Both the position numbers and the translations under genes were made by a program. The notes under the pieces are model-generated. The model was not told the origin of the DNA. It saw only the letters and a list, made by a program, of their open reading frames with translations, and ran no database searches. Shown here in pieces: positions 42,802 through 53,693 of a stretch of DNA of 64,000 nucleotides. Within the stretch, counting starts at the first letter, position 1; each line of letters starts with the position of its first letter. Source of the DNA: STC-113 sp964553745 (lineage in GTDB: Bacteria > Patescibacteriota > Gracilibacteria > BD1-5 > UBA2023); the NCBI GenBank assembly GCA_964553745.1, contig CAZKLD010000002.1, positions 62,001-126,000 of the forward strand, read 5' to 3'.

Positions 42802-43923
42802 CTACCTTGATGTTTCTTTGGCTATTTTTGCCAAATCCATTATTTTCTCAATTGGCAAATTAGAATCATTGCTGTCGTTTGATTTGCAAAATAACACATT
42901 AGAAATGTTGGGCAGAAAATGACTCATTCTAATTTCTTTTCATGTCATCTCTTCATGAGCTAGTAATGCTTTATATCAACTTATTATTGCAATTTTATTT
43001 TGATGTTCAATTCTCAAGTTCTTAGCTTTTGAAAATTGATAGACACAAAAATATAAAAAAGTTAAAGTAATTAACTCAAAAGGTACGAATGGTAATAAAT
43101 TGCTGAAATCCAAATTTCATTTTTTTTGAAAATCAATCTGCGCAACCATTGAGCCGAAACTAAAAGCCAAAATACTCAATAATAAGATTTTTAATAATTC
43201 GCGTTTTTTAATAAAATTCTCAACTTTTTCTATCCATTTTTCTTCAGGCTTCAAGTTCTTATCTGTGGCCAGCATAAAAGTATATATTAGTAAAATGACT
43301 AATATTAAAAATCAGAAAATTATTTTTTCTGATCATATCAATCAGATGTAAACACATATTGGTAAGAACGAAGAAATTATCAGCACTACAAATACGGTCA
43401 AAGACACGACAAGCCATTTTCTTTCTTCAGTAGCGTATTCATTTTTTAAATCATTAAATCATTGCTGTAGTTCTAGAGTTCTTTTTTCTCATATTTCTTC
43501 GATTTTTGCTTCTTTTTCTTTCGTAATTTCCAGTAACGCTTCTTTTTCTTTCGTAATTTCCAACTTTTCTTTTTTTAATTGCTTATTATTTATATCTTTA
43601 ATAATATTATTGTTATTTAGCAATATTTGTTTAATGAATTGATAAAGATTATCTAAATCCTCTGCATCTAAAGTTTTGGCAAATCAATCTCAAGGTGGAC
43701 TCCTTAAAACCTGCCTCCTTATCCAATTACTAAATTTCCTCTCAAAATACTCATTTCAGATTAATATTTTTTTTACTTCATTTCTTTTTTCGGTCAGAAA
43801 ATTATAGAGTTCAATTTTTGTAACAACACCTTCTGACACTAGTCTTAAAGTCTCATCTATCTCAACTTGATTTTTTTCTAATTCTTCTAAGGCGTTCTCG
43901 CTTAATTTTTGTTCTTTTATCAT
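42802..43923 (-). CDS. Membrane protein with coiled coil, unknown function
   Basis: 373 residues. N-terminal soluble helices, an imperfect internal duplication EITKEKEALL/EITKEKEAKI in a coiled coil (about 160-200), then four hydrophobic segments (WLVVSLTVFVVLIISSFLPI, IIFGFLILVILLIYTFMLA, LLKILLLSILAFSFGS, ELITLTFLYFCVYQF) and a C-terminal soluble tail. More AT-rich than its neighbours, and next to a transposase gene, so possibly acquired. No domain recognised. Confidence 0.7.
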
Positions 43924-43950
43924 ATTCTTCAATATTAAAGCATATAAAAC

Positions 43951-43983
43951 AAAAAACTCGAAGAGTTCAACCCTTCGAGTTTT
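43951..43983. terminator. Terminator after aspS
   Basis: AAAACTCGAAG and CTTCGAGTTT arms with a 9-nt loop; T-rich on the minus strand after the aspS stop. Confidence 0.8.
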
Positions 43984-43990
43984 AAATTCA

Positions 43991-45835
43991 TTATTCCATC
44001 CCCAATTCTTCTTTCACTTCTTCTCTCAAATCAATATGCAGTTCTTCAAGCTGGTAATCTTCGAGGTAGCTTGGTGCATTCATCATGGTGTCTTCTGCTT
44101 TACCTGATTTTGGGAACGCGTAGATGGCTCTGATATTATCCTCGTCTTTCAGAATCATAAGCAGTCTGTCGAATCCGAATGCGAATCATCCATGGGGTGG
44201 AACACCATATTGGAATGCATTGTACATCGCTCAGAATTTCGCTTTCACTTCTTTGTCTGATTTTCAGACAATCTCAAATGCTTTTGTAAGAGCCTTAAGA
44301 TCATGATTACGGATTGAACCTGACAGGATTTCATAACCGTTACATGACATATCATATTGAACTCCGTAAACATTTTCCAGATTCGGCTCATCAAATGCAG
44401 CAACTCAACCGTGAGGCATAGAGAAAGGATTATGCTCAAAGTCCACTTTTCCTGTTTCCTTATCGACTTCAAACATTGGGAAATCTGTGATCCATGCAAA
44501 TGCAAGCGCATTCTTATCGGCAAGATTGAATTTATCCCTTAGGGCCAACCTTACATTGCTCATTGGCTTTACGACTCATTTGAATGATCCTGCTCCGAAG
44601 AATATCATATCTCCCGGTTTTGGGTCAAATCTTACTTCAAGAGCCTTGATTTCATCTTCTGAGAAATATTTCAATATCGGGCTTCTTGGTCCTTCTTCTT
44701 CGTAGATTATATATGCAAGTCCTTTTGCGCCTGATCCTCTTGCAACTTCTGTAACTTCGTCGATATCCTTGCGGCTCATTGCAGTTCATTCCATTTTCAT
44801 GGCTTTCACGCATCCTCCGCTGTCTATGGCATCCTTGAATACTGAGAATCCTGAATTTGCGAAATCCTTAGTGAAATCCTCGAAATGCATATCAAATCGA
44901 AGATCTGGCTTATCAGAACCATATAGGCTCTGGGTTTCCTTGTGTGATAATTTGATGAATCTTCCATCAGCTTTCCAATCTCTTCATAGGAATTCCCTTA
45001 CTCATTTAGGCATCTTTACATCCATGATGTATTTTGTAGGGACTAGAGTAGGAATCAGATCGTTCACATATCATTCAGCAACCTTGAATATATCATCTTG
45101 CTCGACGAAGCTCATCTCGACGTCTATCTGGTAGAATTCGCATGAGTGCCTGTCAGCCCTAGGGTCTTCATCCCTGAAACATGGTGCGACTTGGAAATAT
45201 TTATCTATTCAACCGACCATCAATAATTGTTTATATTGTTGCGGAGCCTGTGGAAGAGCATAGAATTTACCTGGCTGAAGACGAGATGGAACTACGTAAT
45301 CACGAGCTCATTCTGGACTTGAAACAGTAAATATTGGAGTTTGGACTTCTAGAAATCCTTTATCAGAAAACCAATTCCTTGTGAATCTGTTCATTTCTGC
45401 ACGGAAAACTATATTTTCCAAAACTGATTTTCTTCTTAGATCAAGATATCTATGTTTCAATCTGACTTCTTCATTTGCCTCTACATAATCAGAGATTTCA
45501 AAAGGAGGCGTTTTTGCTTCCATTAGAAGCTCGGCTTTTGTGATGACTATTTCGATATCTCATGTAGACAGATTATCATTTGTCTGTCCTTCCATCCTTG
45601 CTTTTACGATTCAAGTAAGCTTAACCACATATTCAGCTCTGAATTTGTTTGCCAATTCCCAAGCTTCTTTATTATCAGTCGGATCGAATACCATTTGCGT
45701 TATTCCGTATCTGTCTCTTAAGTCAATGAAAATAATTCATCCATGGTCACGACGGTTTGCAACCCATCAAGCTAGAGTGACTTCTTGTCAAATATGAGCC
45801 TTGTTGAGCTCTCCGCATGTATGCGATCTGTGCAT
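43991..45835 (-). CDS. aspS: Aspartyl-tRNA synthetase
   Basis: 614 residues, bacterial type with GAD insertion. Starts MHRSHTCGELNKAHIGQEVT (anticodon-binding OB fold), then RYLDLRRKSVLENI, motif 2 FQVAPCFRDEDPRADR, QIDVEMSF, the GAD domain (residues ~290-420) and C-terminal motif 3 GFAFGFDRLLMILKDEDNIR ... AFPKSGKAEDTMM. Charges tRNA-Asp (possibly tRNA-Asn too, if the cell uses the transamidation route). Conserved glycines at motif 3 are TGA/GGN mixtures. Terminator downstream. Confidence 0.96.
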
Positions 45836-45874
45836 AATCCTAATATTATAATATAAATTGTAGTGTGTTTTTGG

Positions 45875-46153
45875 TTATTTCTTGAACTTTTTCTGGCAAT
45901 CGATTGCAATGTTAATGCACTCTTCAGGATCATATCATAAATAATCGCACCACCTAATTGTAGAAAAAATAATATTTCAAAGTTCTTTTTTGAGGTCATC
46001 ATCAGTATGGACATCCCTATCTTTAATAGCATCCCTTTCCCATCTGCATAAGTCTCAGAAGACTTTTCACAGCAGTACTATTATTTGTGCAAGGGATAAT
46101 TTCTGTTTTCACCAGATATCGAGCCCTTGTTTTAATAATTCTTTGATTTCCAT
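45875..46153 (-). CDS. MazG-like nucleotide pyrophosphohydrolase
   Basis: 92 residues. Helices IVLLGKVFGDLCRWERDAI and KKELGNIIFSTIRWCDYLGYDPEEC fit the MazG-like fold 'eELgDvLf...ia.~Lgid.ee', with Asn in place of the usual Asp in ELGN. It hydrolyses NTPs to NMP and PPi in relatives. The Asn change could affect metal binding. Upstream of aspS by 39 nt. Confidence 0.65.
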
Positions 46154-46289
46154 AAGAAAACTTAAAAATTTCCTCTTTAACGAAGATAACTTGAAATATA
46201 CCTGATTTAGGCAAAAAATCAATTATTTATTGAAAAAAAAGGGAATGGGAGTATATTTTTTCCAGTCGCTTAATTTATAAAAAATCAAT

Positions 46290-47588
46290 ATGGATATCAA
46301 TCTTATAATCAAGACTATTTTTTTCGGAGCCATAGTCGCTACGATTTGAGTTTTTCTAGTCATCAGAGCCGATTACAGGAGCAATATATTGAAGATTCTG
46401 AATGACATGCTTCTTGCCTACAAGAATTTTTTCCATTGGAACATCTCAAAAATAGTATTGGATGCCTACAGTTGGCTATTTTGACTTATAGTCTCTTCGC
46501 CATTGATTGCATTTGTTATTTTTCTCCTGTATAAGACGACAGAGAAATTATGAAGCGAGAGTGTCAATGCATTCTCAGAAATAGTGAAGAGCTGAAATAT
46601 TCCAGCCATCTTCATCTCGCTTACCAGTTTTTGACTGAACTCTATCTGGCTTATGCTCACGATGCTTTTCATACTTCTGATAATAACCGTATTCCTCTTC
46701 TTCTTCCTTTACTCTTATCTGCTCCTGCAGAACATCTATAAGAATTATATGGAAGGCAAAAAACTCCAAATCTCAAAATTCTCCACCGTATCGGCATTGG
46801 CATTCTTGATTTTAAGCCTTATCTCCGCCGCTCTTTTTTCTGAAAATCCATACCTTACTATCTGATCGGTAATCTGAATATGAATCCTGTCTTCCCCGTT
46901 TTTCATATTCTGAATCCTGAAATCCGAAAATTATTATCTTTCATATAGGTTCATCTGGAAATTCATCTGAGTGACCTGCTGGTCAGCCCTATATCTTCTG
47001 ATTCCGGCTTTTTTTGTCGTGGCCATATTGGCGCTATCTCAATCCCCTTCGGTAGAAGCGGCTATCTGATCGAACAATCTTGTTATGGCAGTATTCGTTT
47101 TAGCCCTGCTCTGAACACTCCTATTCTTCATATATGCATGAGTGAGGCTGCTGTTTACCAATCTCACACTCCTGGATGACGCTGAAAATCTTTCCAGACC
47201 CGCAAAAAGCTTTGTGCTGGAGAGTTTGGCGATAACAAAATGAAGGACAATCAAGATAATCTGACTTGCCATTCCGTTTGTCATGGTCTCTATAATACTG
47301 ACTGAAATGATAAGTTTCATCAACTCGCTTAGTCCTTATGCATCACTATTCACATGAATATTAGATTTCCTATTCTTATCCTGAATCGGGTTCATGATAG
47401 TCAATTCATTATACGGGATATTCAATGATGGGAAATATCCGATGGCAATAAAATATGATGATGATGGCTTGGAAATAATAGAGATGGTTCGCCCTGGATC
47501 TGTAGAATCCACCCCTGTAAAAGAAATTCCTGCCGCAGCAAAGAAAACCCCGCTTAAGAAAGCTGCACCCAAGGCAAAAACCAAATAA
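46290..47588 (+). CDS. Polytopic membrane protein, 432 residues
   Basis: About nine hydrophobic segments, among them TIFFGAIVATIGVFLVI, WLFGLIVSSPLIAFVIFLLY, LTMLFILLIITVFLFFFLYS and IPFVMVSIILTEMI. The C-terminal ~65 residues are soluble (DDGLEIIEMVRPGS...) and end in a Pro/Lys/Ala-rich tail (AAAKKTPLKKAAPKAKTK). Family not recognised; the tail resembles basic Patescibacteria C-termini that may bind nucleic acid or the cell wall. Shares a bidirectional terminator with the next gene. Confidence 0.75.
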
Positions 47589-47624
47589 AAAAAATAATCC
47601 CTGGAAACCAGGGATTATTTTTTA
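47588..47624. terminator. Bidirectional terminator between converging genes
   Basis: AATAATCCCTGG-AAA-CCAGGGATTATT with A/T tails on both sides. Confidence 0.88.
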
Positions 47625-47638
47625 TCTTGCTATTTTCA

Positions 47639-48499
47639 TTATTTCATCGAGTCGATAGTTTCCTGTGTGATGACTTTCAATTCTTCCAGTTGAGCTTTTA
47701 CCTTATCGGATTTAGCTTTGGATGAATAGACATCGATCACGTTCAGAAGCCTTTCGAGAAAATTCTTCTGCTTTTTTAAGAGCTTATCGGCGATAGCCTT
47801 TCTCTGTGCTTCTGAGAATACCGCTTTCTTTATCTCCTTGATTTCTTGCCTCAATTCAAAATTGATTTTCCTGAGATCTTTATTTGCTAGGATTACCGCT
47901 AGCTTGTCATTCATGAATTTCTTGAAAGCATCCATCTTTGCAGGATCTACATATTTCGATAGAGCCTCAGTCTGCTTAGCGAATATATCTGTAGCCTTAG
48001 CGTTGAATGCAACAGGATCGAAAGAGTTTGCCTTTATAGCATCCTGTCATTCTTTGATGAGGGCCTTGATCGCATCATGGTAAGATTTAATATCCTTCTT
48101 CATGTCGGACACAATTTTTTTTGCTTCTGTCTTGGTTGCAGGTTTTTTTAGGAATTGGATCAAAAATCCGTTTTCTTCATGGAATTTTCACCAATTTACA
48201 ATTATCTTTTTCCTATTATCATTTATCTTTTCTCTGTCTTCAGAAATTACTCATGTTGAAGTAGTTCCAGAAGAAGTGACTCCGGTTGAAGTCATTCAAG
48301 TAGAAGTAACCTCAGAAGTAGTTCCAGAAGAAGTGATTCAGGAATTCGTCAACACAGTTCATGAATCAGTAAGGACAGATCCTGACTCAGATATGCTTCC
48401 GCTCAGAGTCGCTCATGTAGAAGTGTCTGCGTATGCGTTAGAACCGATGACAGAACCCATAATTAAAGTTCCGATGATTAAGGCATTCTTTGTTTTCAT
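47639..48499 (-). CDS. Exported protein with Thr/Ser-rich stalk and helical modules
   Basis: 286 residues. Signal MKTKNALIIGTLIMGSVIG ... AYA, then a Thr/Ser/Gly-rich low-complexity stretch (residues ~27-70) and a helical body (SYHDAIKALIKEGQDAIKAN, SKYVDPAKMDAFKKFMND) that resembles the repeats of the 27226 protein. The C-terminal module FLERLLNVIDVYSSKAKSDK matches its C-terminus too. Extracytoplasmic, function unknown. Confidence 0.78.
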
Positions 48500-48570
48500 A
48501 ATAAAAATTGTTAAAAAATAAAAATGCTGGCCCATTATATAGTTGAGTTTTACATTTACAACCCATGTCA

Positions 48571-48610
48571 AGTGAAAGAAAAGTGAAGATAGTGAAAGAA
48601 AAGTGAAGAT
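48571..48610. repeat. Two exact 20-bp direct repeats
   Basis: AGTGAAAGAAAAGTGAAGAT occurs twice in tandem between two exported-protein genes; the second copy runs into the terminator palindrome. Confidence 0.8.
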
Positions 48611-48638
48611 ACCCCTTTGCATGCAAAGGGGTATCTTC
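48605..48638. terminator. 34-bp perfect palindromic terminator
   Basis: GAAGATACCCCTTTGCA and its exact complement. It ends the minus-strand gene at 48658; the T-tract after it is interrupted (CACTTTTCTTTC). Confidence 0.7.
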
Positions 48639-48657
48639 TATTGATTTGAGATTTATG

Positions 48658-49350
48658 TTAGTTGAGCGATAGATCGTCTAATCTTAATCTTAATATATCT
48701 TCGAGCTCCATGAGCTTATCAAGCAATCTTTGTTTCTTGGTAGGTACAAGATTTGAATTGCTGACCCTATCTTCAGCTAATAGCACTCTATTCAAGACTG
48801 CATTTATATTGCTGCTGCTAAGCCTTGAGATGAGCCTTTCAGCCTGATCTCTTTCTCTATCGCTTAGAGAATCGGATCATCTACCCCTTCTGTTTGAAGA
48901 TCAACTTCCAGAATTGTCATCGACAGATCAGTCTCATCTTAGCTTGACTCCATTTACGGAATTATCCGATCCAGAATGCCTTGGAAGATTGTCGTCCACG
49001 GATCCATCTCATCTTAGCTTGACTCCATTGACTGAATCGTCAGCTCCAGAGTGCCTTGGAAGATTATCATCGACGGATCAGTCTCATCTTAGCTTGACTC
49101 CATTCGAAGATGATGAAGCTGAATTATCATCTACAGATCAGTCTCATCTTAGTTTTACTCATCCTGATGAATCGTCAGATGAGCTTGATGAACTGCTTGA
49201 GGAAGAACTTGAAGAGCTTGAGGAAGAACTTCATCCTCCGCTTCAGCCACCTCATCAACCACTTCAGCCTTTTGCATAAGCGTTTGAGCTTAGTAGTACT
49301 AGTATGCTTAATGATGCGAGAACCTTATTTAAATTTTTAGCTGCTTTCAT
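48658..49350 (-). CDS. Exported low-complexity repeat protein
   Basis: 230 residues. Signal MKAAKNLNKVLASLSILVLL ... AYA, a Gly/Trp-poor GGGGSGG-type and poly-Ser tract, four repeats containing VKLRGDGSVDDN, each 24-32 residues apart, then a C-terminal helical module (NAVLNRVLLAEDRVSNSN ... LMELEDILRLRLDDL). Gly-Asp-rich repeats suggest Ca-binding or flexible stalk. Relates by its module to the genes at 27226, 35797, 37649 and 47639. Confidence 0.78.
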
Positions 49351-49661
49351 ATAAATTTTTGTTAGTTATACTGTAACTAACATTTTATGTGATTCTCATA
49401 TTAATCAATAGGGTATCTGTGAGCAATCGGTGATGAAAGCGTGATTATATTGTGAAGTTGCCTTAAATGTAAGGAATGCATCAAGTAATTTTGCTTTTAT
49501 CAGGCGGAAAGGGCTGATATATGATGTTATCAGATAACATATTTGTCATTTGTCAATACCAAGAATCGTCACGCTTCGGCTTCACTTGAAATCTTGAGAA
49601 AAATTAAGTTTGGATTGAGGAATGGGAGATTATGATTATAATGCGTGAAATAATTCGTTTT
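49351..49661. other. Divergent intergenic region
   Basis: 311 nt. A hairpin GTTAGTTA/TAACTAAC lies at 49361-49381 in the 5' region of the minus-strand exported gene. TGATGTTATCAGATAACAT near 49523 contains a second inverted repeat (ATGTTATC/GATAACAT). No RNA family recognised. Confidence 0.45.
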
Positions 49662-50894
49662 ATGGAAGATATAGTACTGGATATAACGCATTTTTCACAA
49701 CTTCAGACGAATGATTCATGAATCATTGAGTGGGAAAAGAAAATATGCTGACTGATATGCATAAAGATGTGCATAGAATTTTTTTGCGGAAGCTCACCTA
49801 GCCCTGAGAAACTGCTGGAATACAAAGACGTGGTTCTTGTTTGACTTTCGCTGCGTGATTGAAAAGAAAAAAATTATACTTATTATCTTCCCGGAATCTG
49901 ATGGTTCCATTATGGGCTTCTGCAAATAGCCGCTGCTCATGGACTTTATTGAAGGCCATTGTCGATAAGCAAGAGTCATACAGAAAATAAATTCCGTGAA
50001 CTGCTGGAAAAATGATGTGCGATCATCACTTCCGTTTCCCTTTGGTTTGAAGCGAAAGAGAAAAACTGATGACATCTCGTCGTTGTGAGCTGAATAAAGG
50101 ATTGAAAATATATAGTCAACGATCCTATGAACTCGAGAGCAGTAGCCATCCCGATAGAGGATTTTGAAAATAGTTTTTCCTGAGCCATAATAATCATATC
50201 AAAGGTGGATTCAGAAGAATTCGCATCCAATAGGGCCATATTTATGGACATGAATGCTTTTTGAGATTCCAGGAATACCTTCATCCATCTCCACGGAAAC
50301 GAACACCTTGCAGAAACTGAAACGCTCGGTTTCATAAAAGAAAATGGTTGAACCCTGCTTTCATTCAGACAAAACAGAGAAAGATTCATCAGATTCGAGA
50401 TTGAGGGTGAAAAGGGCGACAAAGTATTCCTGCGCCTCGACCCGAATCGGATTTTCAATGACGTAAACCTAGAAAAGACTCTCCGCGAAAGGAATCTGCA
50501 CCTGGAAGAGCCTCTCTTGATTCTGGCTCAAGAGAAATGACTTCATATCAGGAACCATATCCTGCTTAAGATTGAGGAGACAAATCCAAATTCCATAATC
50601 TGAGTGCATACCAACAAGCTCCTCAATATAAATGATTTCATGCTGCAAACGCCTTTCGTCCATATAAATGGCAATATGCCGCATAATGCCTTCATACAAA
50701 CTGTTTATAAGGAGGATTTTGAGGCTTTGAGCTCCATGGATGTCAATTGCGTCTATTATGAGAATTGAGAAAATGATTGATCCTTGTCCGACTATATGCA
50801 GCGAAAAGAAAGGAGATTCTTCACTGTAGAATCGGGGTCTGACGATAAGGAAAATTTCAGATTTCTGCTCGAAAATTTACAAAAAATCCTATAA
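49662..50894 (+). CDS. C39-like cysteine peptidase with an additional C-terminal domain
   Basis: 410 residues. N-terminal papain-like C39 fold: WEKKICGLICIKMCIEFF with the candidate catalytic Cys near 29, then GGHLVVVSGIKDGKYIVNDP with His near 138 and Asp in NDP. The second half (about 200-410: FIKENGGTLLSFRQNRERF ... HTNKLLNINDF) matches nothing I know. No signal peptide and no ABC transporter, so not a standard bacteriocin exporter; perhaps a cytosolic peptidase. A strong terminator follows. Confidence 0.75.
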
Positions 50895-50913
50895 TCCATG
50901 ACTTCCAAAGGTT

Positions 50914-50948
50914 AAAAAAACCCTCTTCGTTTCCGAAGAGGGTTTTTG
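50914..50948. terminator. Bidirectional terminator
   Basis: AAAAACCCTCTTCG-TTTC-CGAAGAGGGTTTTT between the converging C39-like and sigma-like genes. Confidence 0.9.
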
Positions 50949-50959
50949 TTATTTTTGAT

Positions 50960-52015
50960 TTATGCGATTACTCATTCTTTAAGCCTGTACATATTCCTTC
51001 ATACTCTTTGGACATATTTCCTGTTCTGTAGATTCATGTAGACTGTAGAGTTCTTGACCTTTCTTGTCTTGAGTACCCTAGCGATTATGTCGTCAGTTGA
51101 CAGAGGAGCCTTAGCTTTTGCCAATATGTCGACTATAACATCGATTACGGTTCCTGGCTTGTACCCCCATTCCTTAAGGACATAGATTCATCTTCAGATG
51201 AGCACGAATTCATTGTTCCTGATCAGTTCATTGTGGATTGTGGCAACTTTAACAGCCTCACCGAAATGATTGGAGATAAGATTTGTAAGTTCGACGAAAT
51301 GAATAGGCTTCTTCTCTTTTTTCATTACGTAGATAGCCTTATCTTTAAGCGTAGAAGGATTAAGGATTTTCCATTTTTCAAGTCCGAGGTATTTTTCTTC
51401 TCATTTTACAATATCAGTGAAGATATCCAGAATCGAGTCGATAAGCACAGTCTCAACTTTACCGAATTGAGAGAAAAGGTTTATCTTGATCATTTCATAA
51501 AGAGAAGAATTCTCCATGATATCGCCTTTTTTCTTCAAGATCTTAAATGCTTCTTTGTGAACCTCGTTCACAAGTTTCTTGTTGATCTCAGGGAAGAAGA
51601 AGTGAGTTCTTGCCCCAAGTTGAGGTTTTGATTTGTTTATATTGAAATTAGATTGGATTATCATCTCTATGACTTCAGAATCGATATCAGAATCGAGCTT
51701 CATTTCATTGATGAGTGCAGAGACTATCCTATCTCTTATTAGCAGTCCGCCATGCATGCGAAGGACTTTTTCAGATTCTTCTTGAATTTTTGATAATTTC
51801 GTTGTCTTTATGATTCGTCCTATCTTCTTTATTCACACATCCTCTATTTGCCTCACCCTTTCTCGGGTAATGCGATAGCTGTTACCGATATCCTGCAATG
51901 TCTCTTTCTCACCGCCAAGACCGATGCGCCTCGCGATTATCGTGCGTTCCTTCTCCGTCAAATTTTGCAGAATGCTTGTAAAATCCTGCATGATTTCTGA
52001 ATTTTTTGTTACCAT
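50960..52015 (-). CDS. Sigma-70 region 4 / HARE-HTH regulatory protein
   Basis: 351 residues. N-terminal sigma region 4-like helix-turn-helix: LTEKERTIIARRIGLGGEKE with RITRERVRQIED. The C-terminal ~100 residues (KPIHFVELTNLISNHFG ... PGTVIDVIVDILAKAKAPLS ... TVYMNLQNRKYVQR) read as one or two HARE-HTH/winged helices, as in the RNA polymerase delta subunit. There is no region 2, so it cannot act as a full sigma factor. Probably a transcription accessory factor of the Patescibacteria. Confidence 0.8.
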
Positions 52016-52283
52016 CTAGGAAAGTTTTATAATTAAGATAAATTTCTATTAACTGCCTATTGTATAATTTTTTTTCATCAAAAGTCAAGATTATTTCACA
52101 AAAAAACCAGATAAAAAACGAGTCCTGACGAATAAATTTTTTATACTCAATATTAATGCGCATAAACAAGCGATTTATTCCTTTATGATGCATTATTGTT
52201 TTTAGCATTAATTTAAGGAAAAACAAAACAAATCCTGCGCCAAAAAAACAGCTTGTCCATAATTTTGGCTTTATTGAAACGGT

Positions 52284-52318
52284 TTCAAAAAAAATCCCCG
52301 AAGAATGTCTTCGGGGTG
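52284..52318 (-). terminator. Terminator after the 208-residue membrane protein gene
   Basis: ACCCCGAAGA/TCTTCGGGGA hairpin followed on the minus strand by eight T. Confidence 0.85.
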
Positions 52319-52342
52319 CCTTAAATCGCTTTTTTATGTGAT

Positions 52343-52969
52343 TTATATTGGCAGGCTCATATTTGATTTGTTTGATGTCGGAGAATTGAGTATATCTTTA
52401 TAGTCCTCGAGATCCTGTTGGGCTTCGAATTTTGAATTCTCGATGTATATCTTGGACAATATTTCCTGTTTCTTCTCTTTGTAGCTGAGCACACCTCAGA
52501 GCAATATGAATATGGCTCCGACAACTTCAAATATTATTCCTTTTCAGATGGAAATTCATTTTGAAAAAGTCGTCAACCCCCTTATCGAATTGAATATGAC
52601 CAAAGTCAGCAGGAAAATGATGATTCATGAAAATACTATGATCGTATAATCGTGGAATATCACACCAGTCTTTGTCTTTAGCTTCTCCTTGTTCTTGTTG
52701 GAGAGTATGAGGAACGCAAGGAACAGGAGTATGACGCTGATGAAATAGCCGACATATCCGGAAACTATATTGAATGAGCTATATGCTGTAATCCCATCAT
52801 ATTCGACTGTGAACCAAGTGAAGAATAATGAGAAAAAACCCAGTATTATTCCCAGGAACACTATCTTTTGACTAGCGGTAAGATTAAGAAAGTTAAAGCT
52901 CAGCCTATCCACAAGCAGATGAAGTTTGTATTTCAATTTTCTATTTTTTGAATTCAGTATATAATTCAT
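52343..52969 (-). CDS. Membrane protein, 208 residues
   Basis: Five hydrophobic stretches (IVFLGIILGFFSLFFTWFTV, GYVGYFISVILLFLAFLIL, YTIIVFSGIIIFLLTLVIF, IIFEVVGAIFILLG) and a charged C-terminal tail. Family not recognised. Divergent from the 53096 gene. Confidence 0.72.
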
Positions 52970-53047
52970 TTGATATGTTTAAAATGTATATTGCGAAGAT
53001 ACCGGATATTTATATTAATATTTCGAATAAAGTAAAGGCGGATTTTC

Positions 53048-53077
53048 TTGACTTTTATGCGGAATATGTTTGATAAT
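53048..53077 (+). promoter_or_regulatory. Promoter for the 92-residue gene
   Basis: TTGACT and GATAAT spaced 18 nt, 19 nt before the start codon. Confidence 0.55.
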
Positions 53078-53095
53078 ACTTAAGATATTCCCTCT

Positions 53096-53374
53096 ATGAA
53101 GCAGAATAAGATAATTATAATTTTTGAGCTCATCTTCAACTTCCTCAGGTCGCTGTGAGAAAGTGTTTTTCTTTTTTTCAGACATCTTTCATGAGGCAAG
53201 AAAATCTCTCCGCTCAATGAAAACAGATTTTTGGATGTGATGAATTTCGTGCTCCACACAGGTCCGAAAGGATTCTGGAAGAAGCCTTCTGGAATCAAGA
53301 TCGGCAGAAGCATAGCGACCTTGCTCCATTATACTTTCGACAAAGATGCGAAATTCAAGCAAATCAAAAAATAA
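53096..53374 (+). CDS. Hypothetical 92-residue protein
   Basis: MKQNKIIIIFELIFNFLRSL then FLFFRHLS and a basic C-terminal half (GFGKKPSGIKIGRS... KFKQIKK). One hydrophobic N-terminal segment, possibly membrane-associated. It stands directly upstream of the rpsU promoter. No family recognised. Confidence 0.55.
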
Positions 53375-53375
53375 T

Positions 53376-53403
53376 TTGACAAAAGTGCCATTTTTCATAG
53401 AAT
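53376..53403 (+). promoter_or_regulatory. rpsU promoter
   Basis: Consensus TTGACA, 16-nt spacer, TAGAAT; about 40 nt before the rpsU ATG, which is preceded by GGGAG. Confidence 0.65.
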
Positions 53404-53445
53404 TTGCGAACCCAATTATTTTATTTTTAAACAGGGAGATTAAAA

Positions 53446-53640
53446 ATGTTAATTTATGCTATAAGAAATAAGTCTGAGTCTAATGAAAAGCTCGTACTAA
53501 GATATAAGAAAATGTTTTTCCAGACTAGAATAGCAAATAAGTTAAGAAAAGAACGTTACGCTGTTAAGTGATTATCTGAGAGAAAAATTAGAGAAAAGGC
53601 TATAATCAGAGAATGATACAGAGCTCTTAATAATCGTTAA
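53446..53640 (+). CDS. rpsU: 30S ribosomal protein bS21
   Basis: 64 residues, normal length. ESNEKLVLRYKKMFFQTRIA and LRKERYAVKGLSERKIREKA follow the bS21 pattern (basic helix, 'rRryye+ps.+rr'), with a basic C-terminus. bS21 aids initiation by base-pairing region access on the 30S platform. Own promoter and terminator, so monocistronic. Confidence 0.9.
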
Positions 53641-53662
53641 TATAAAATCACGATTTGTCAAT

Positions 53663-53693
53663 AAAAAAGTCCGAAAATGTTCGGACTTTTTTT
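53663..53693 (+). terminator. rpsU terminator
   Basis: GTCCGAA-AATG-TTCGGAC flanked by A6 and T7. Confidence 0.9.

Noticed and set aside
52975..53076. A 33-residue ORF (MFKMYIAKIPDIYINIS...)
   Set aside because: It overlaps the promoter of the 53096 gene and has no start signal or motif. Probably chance.
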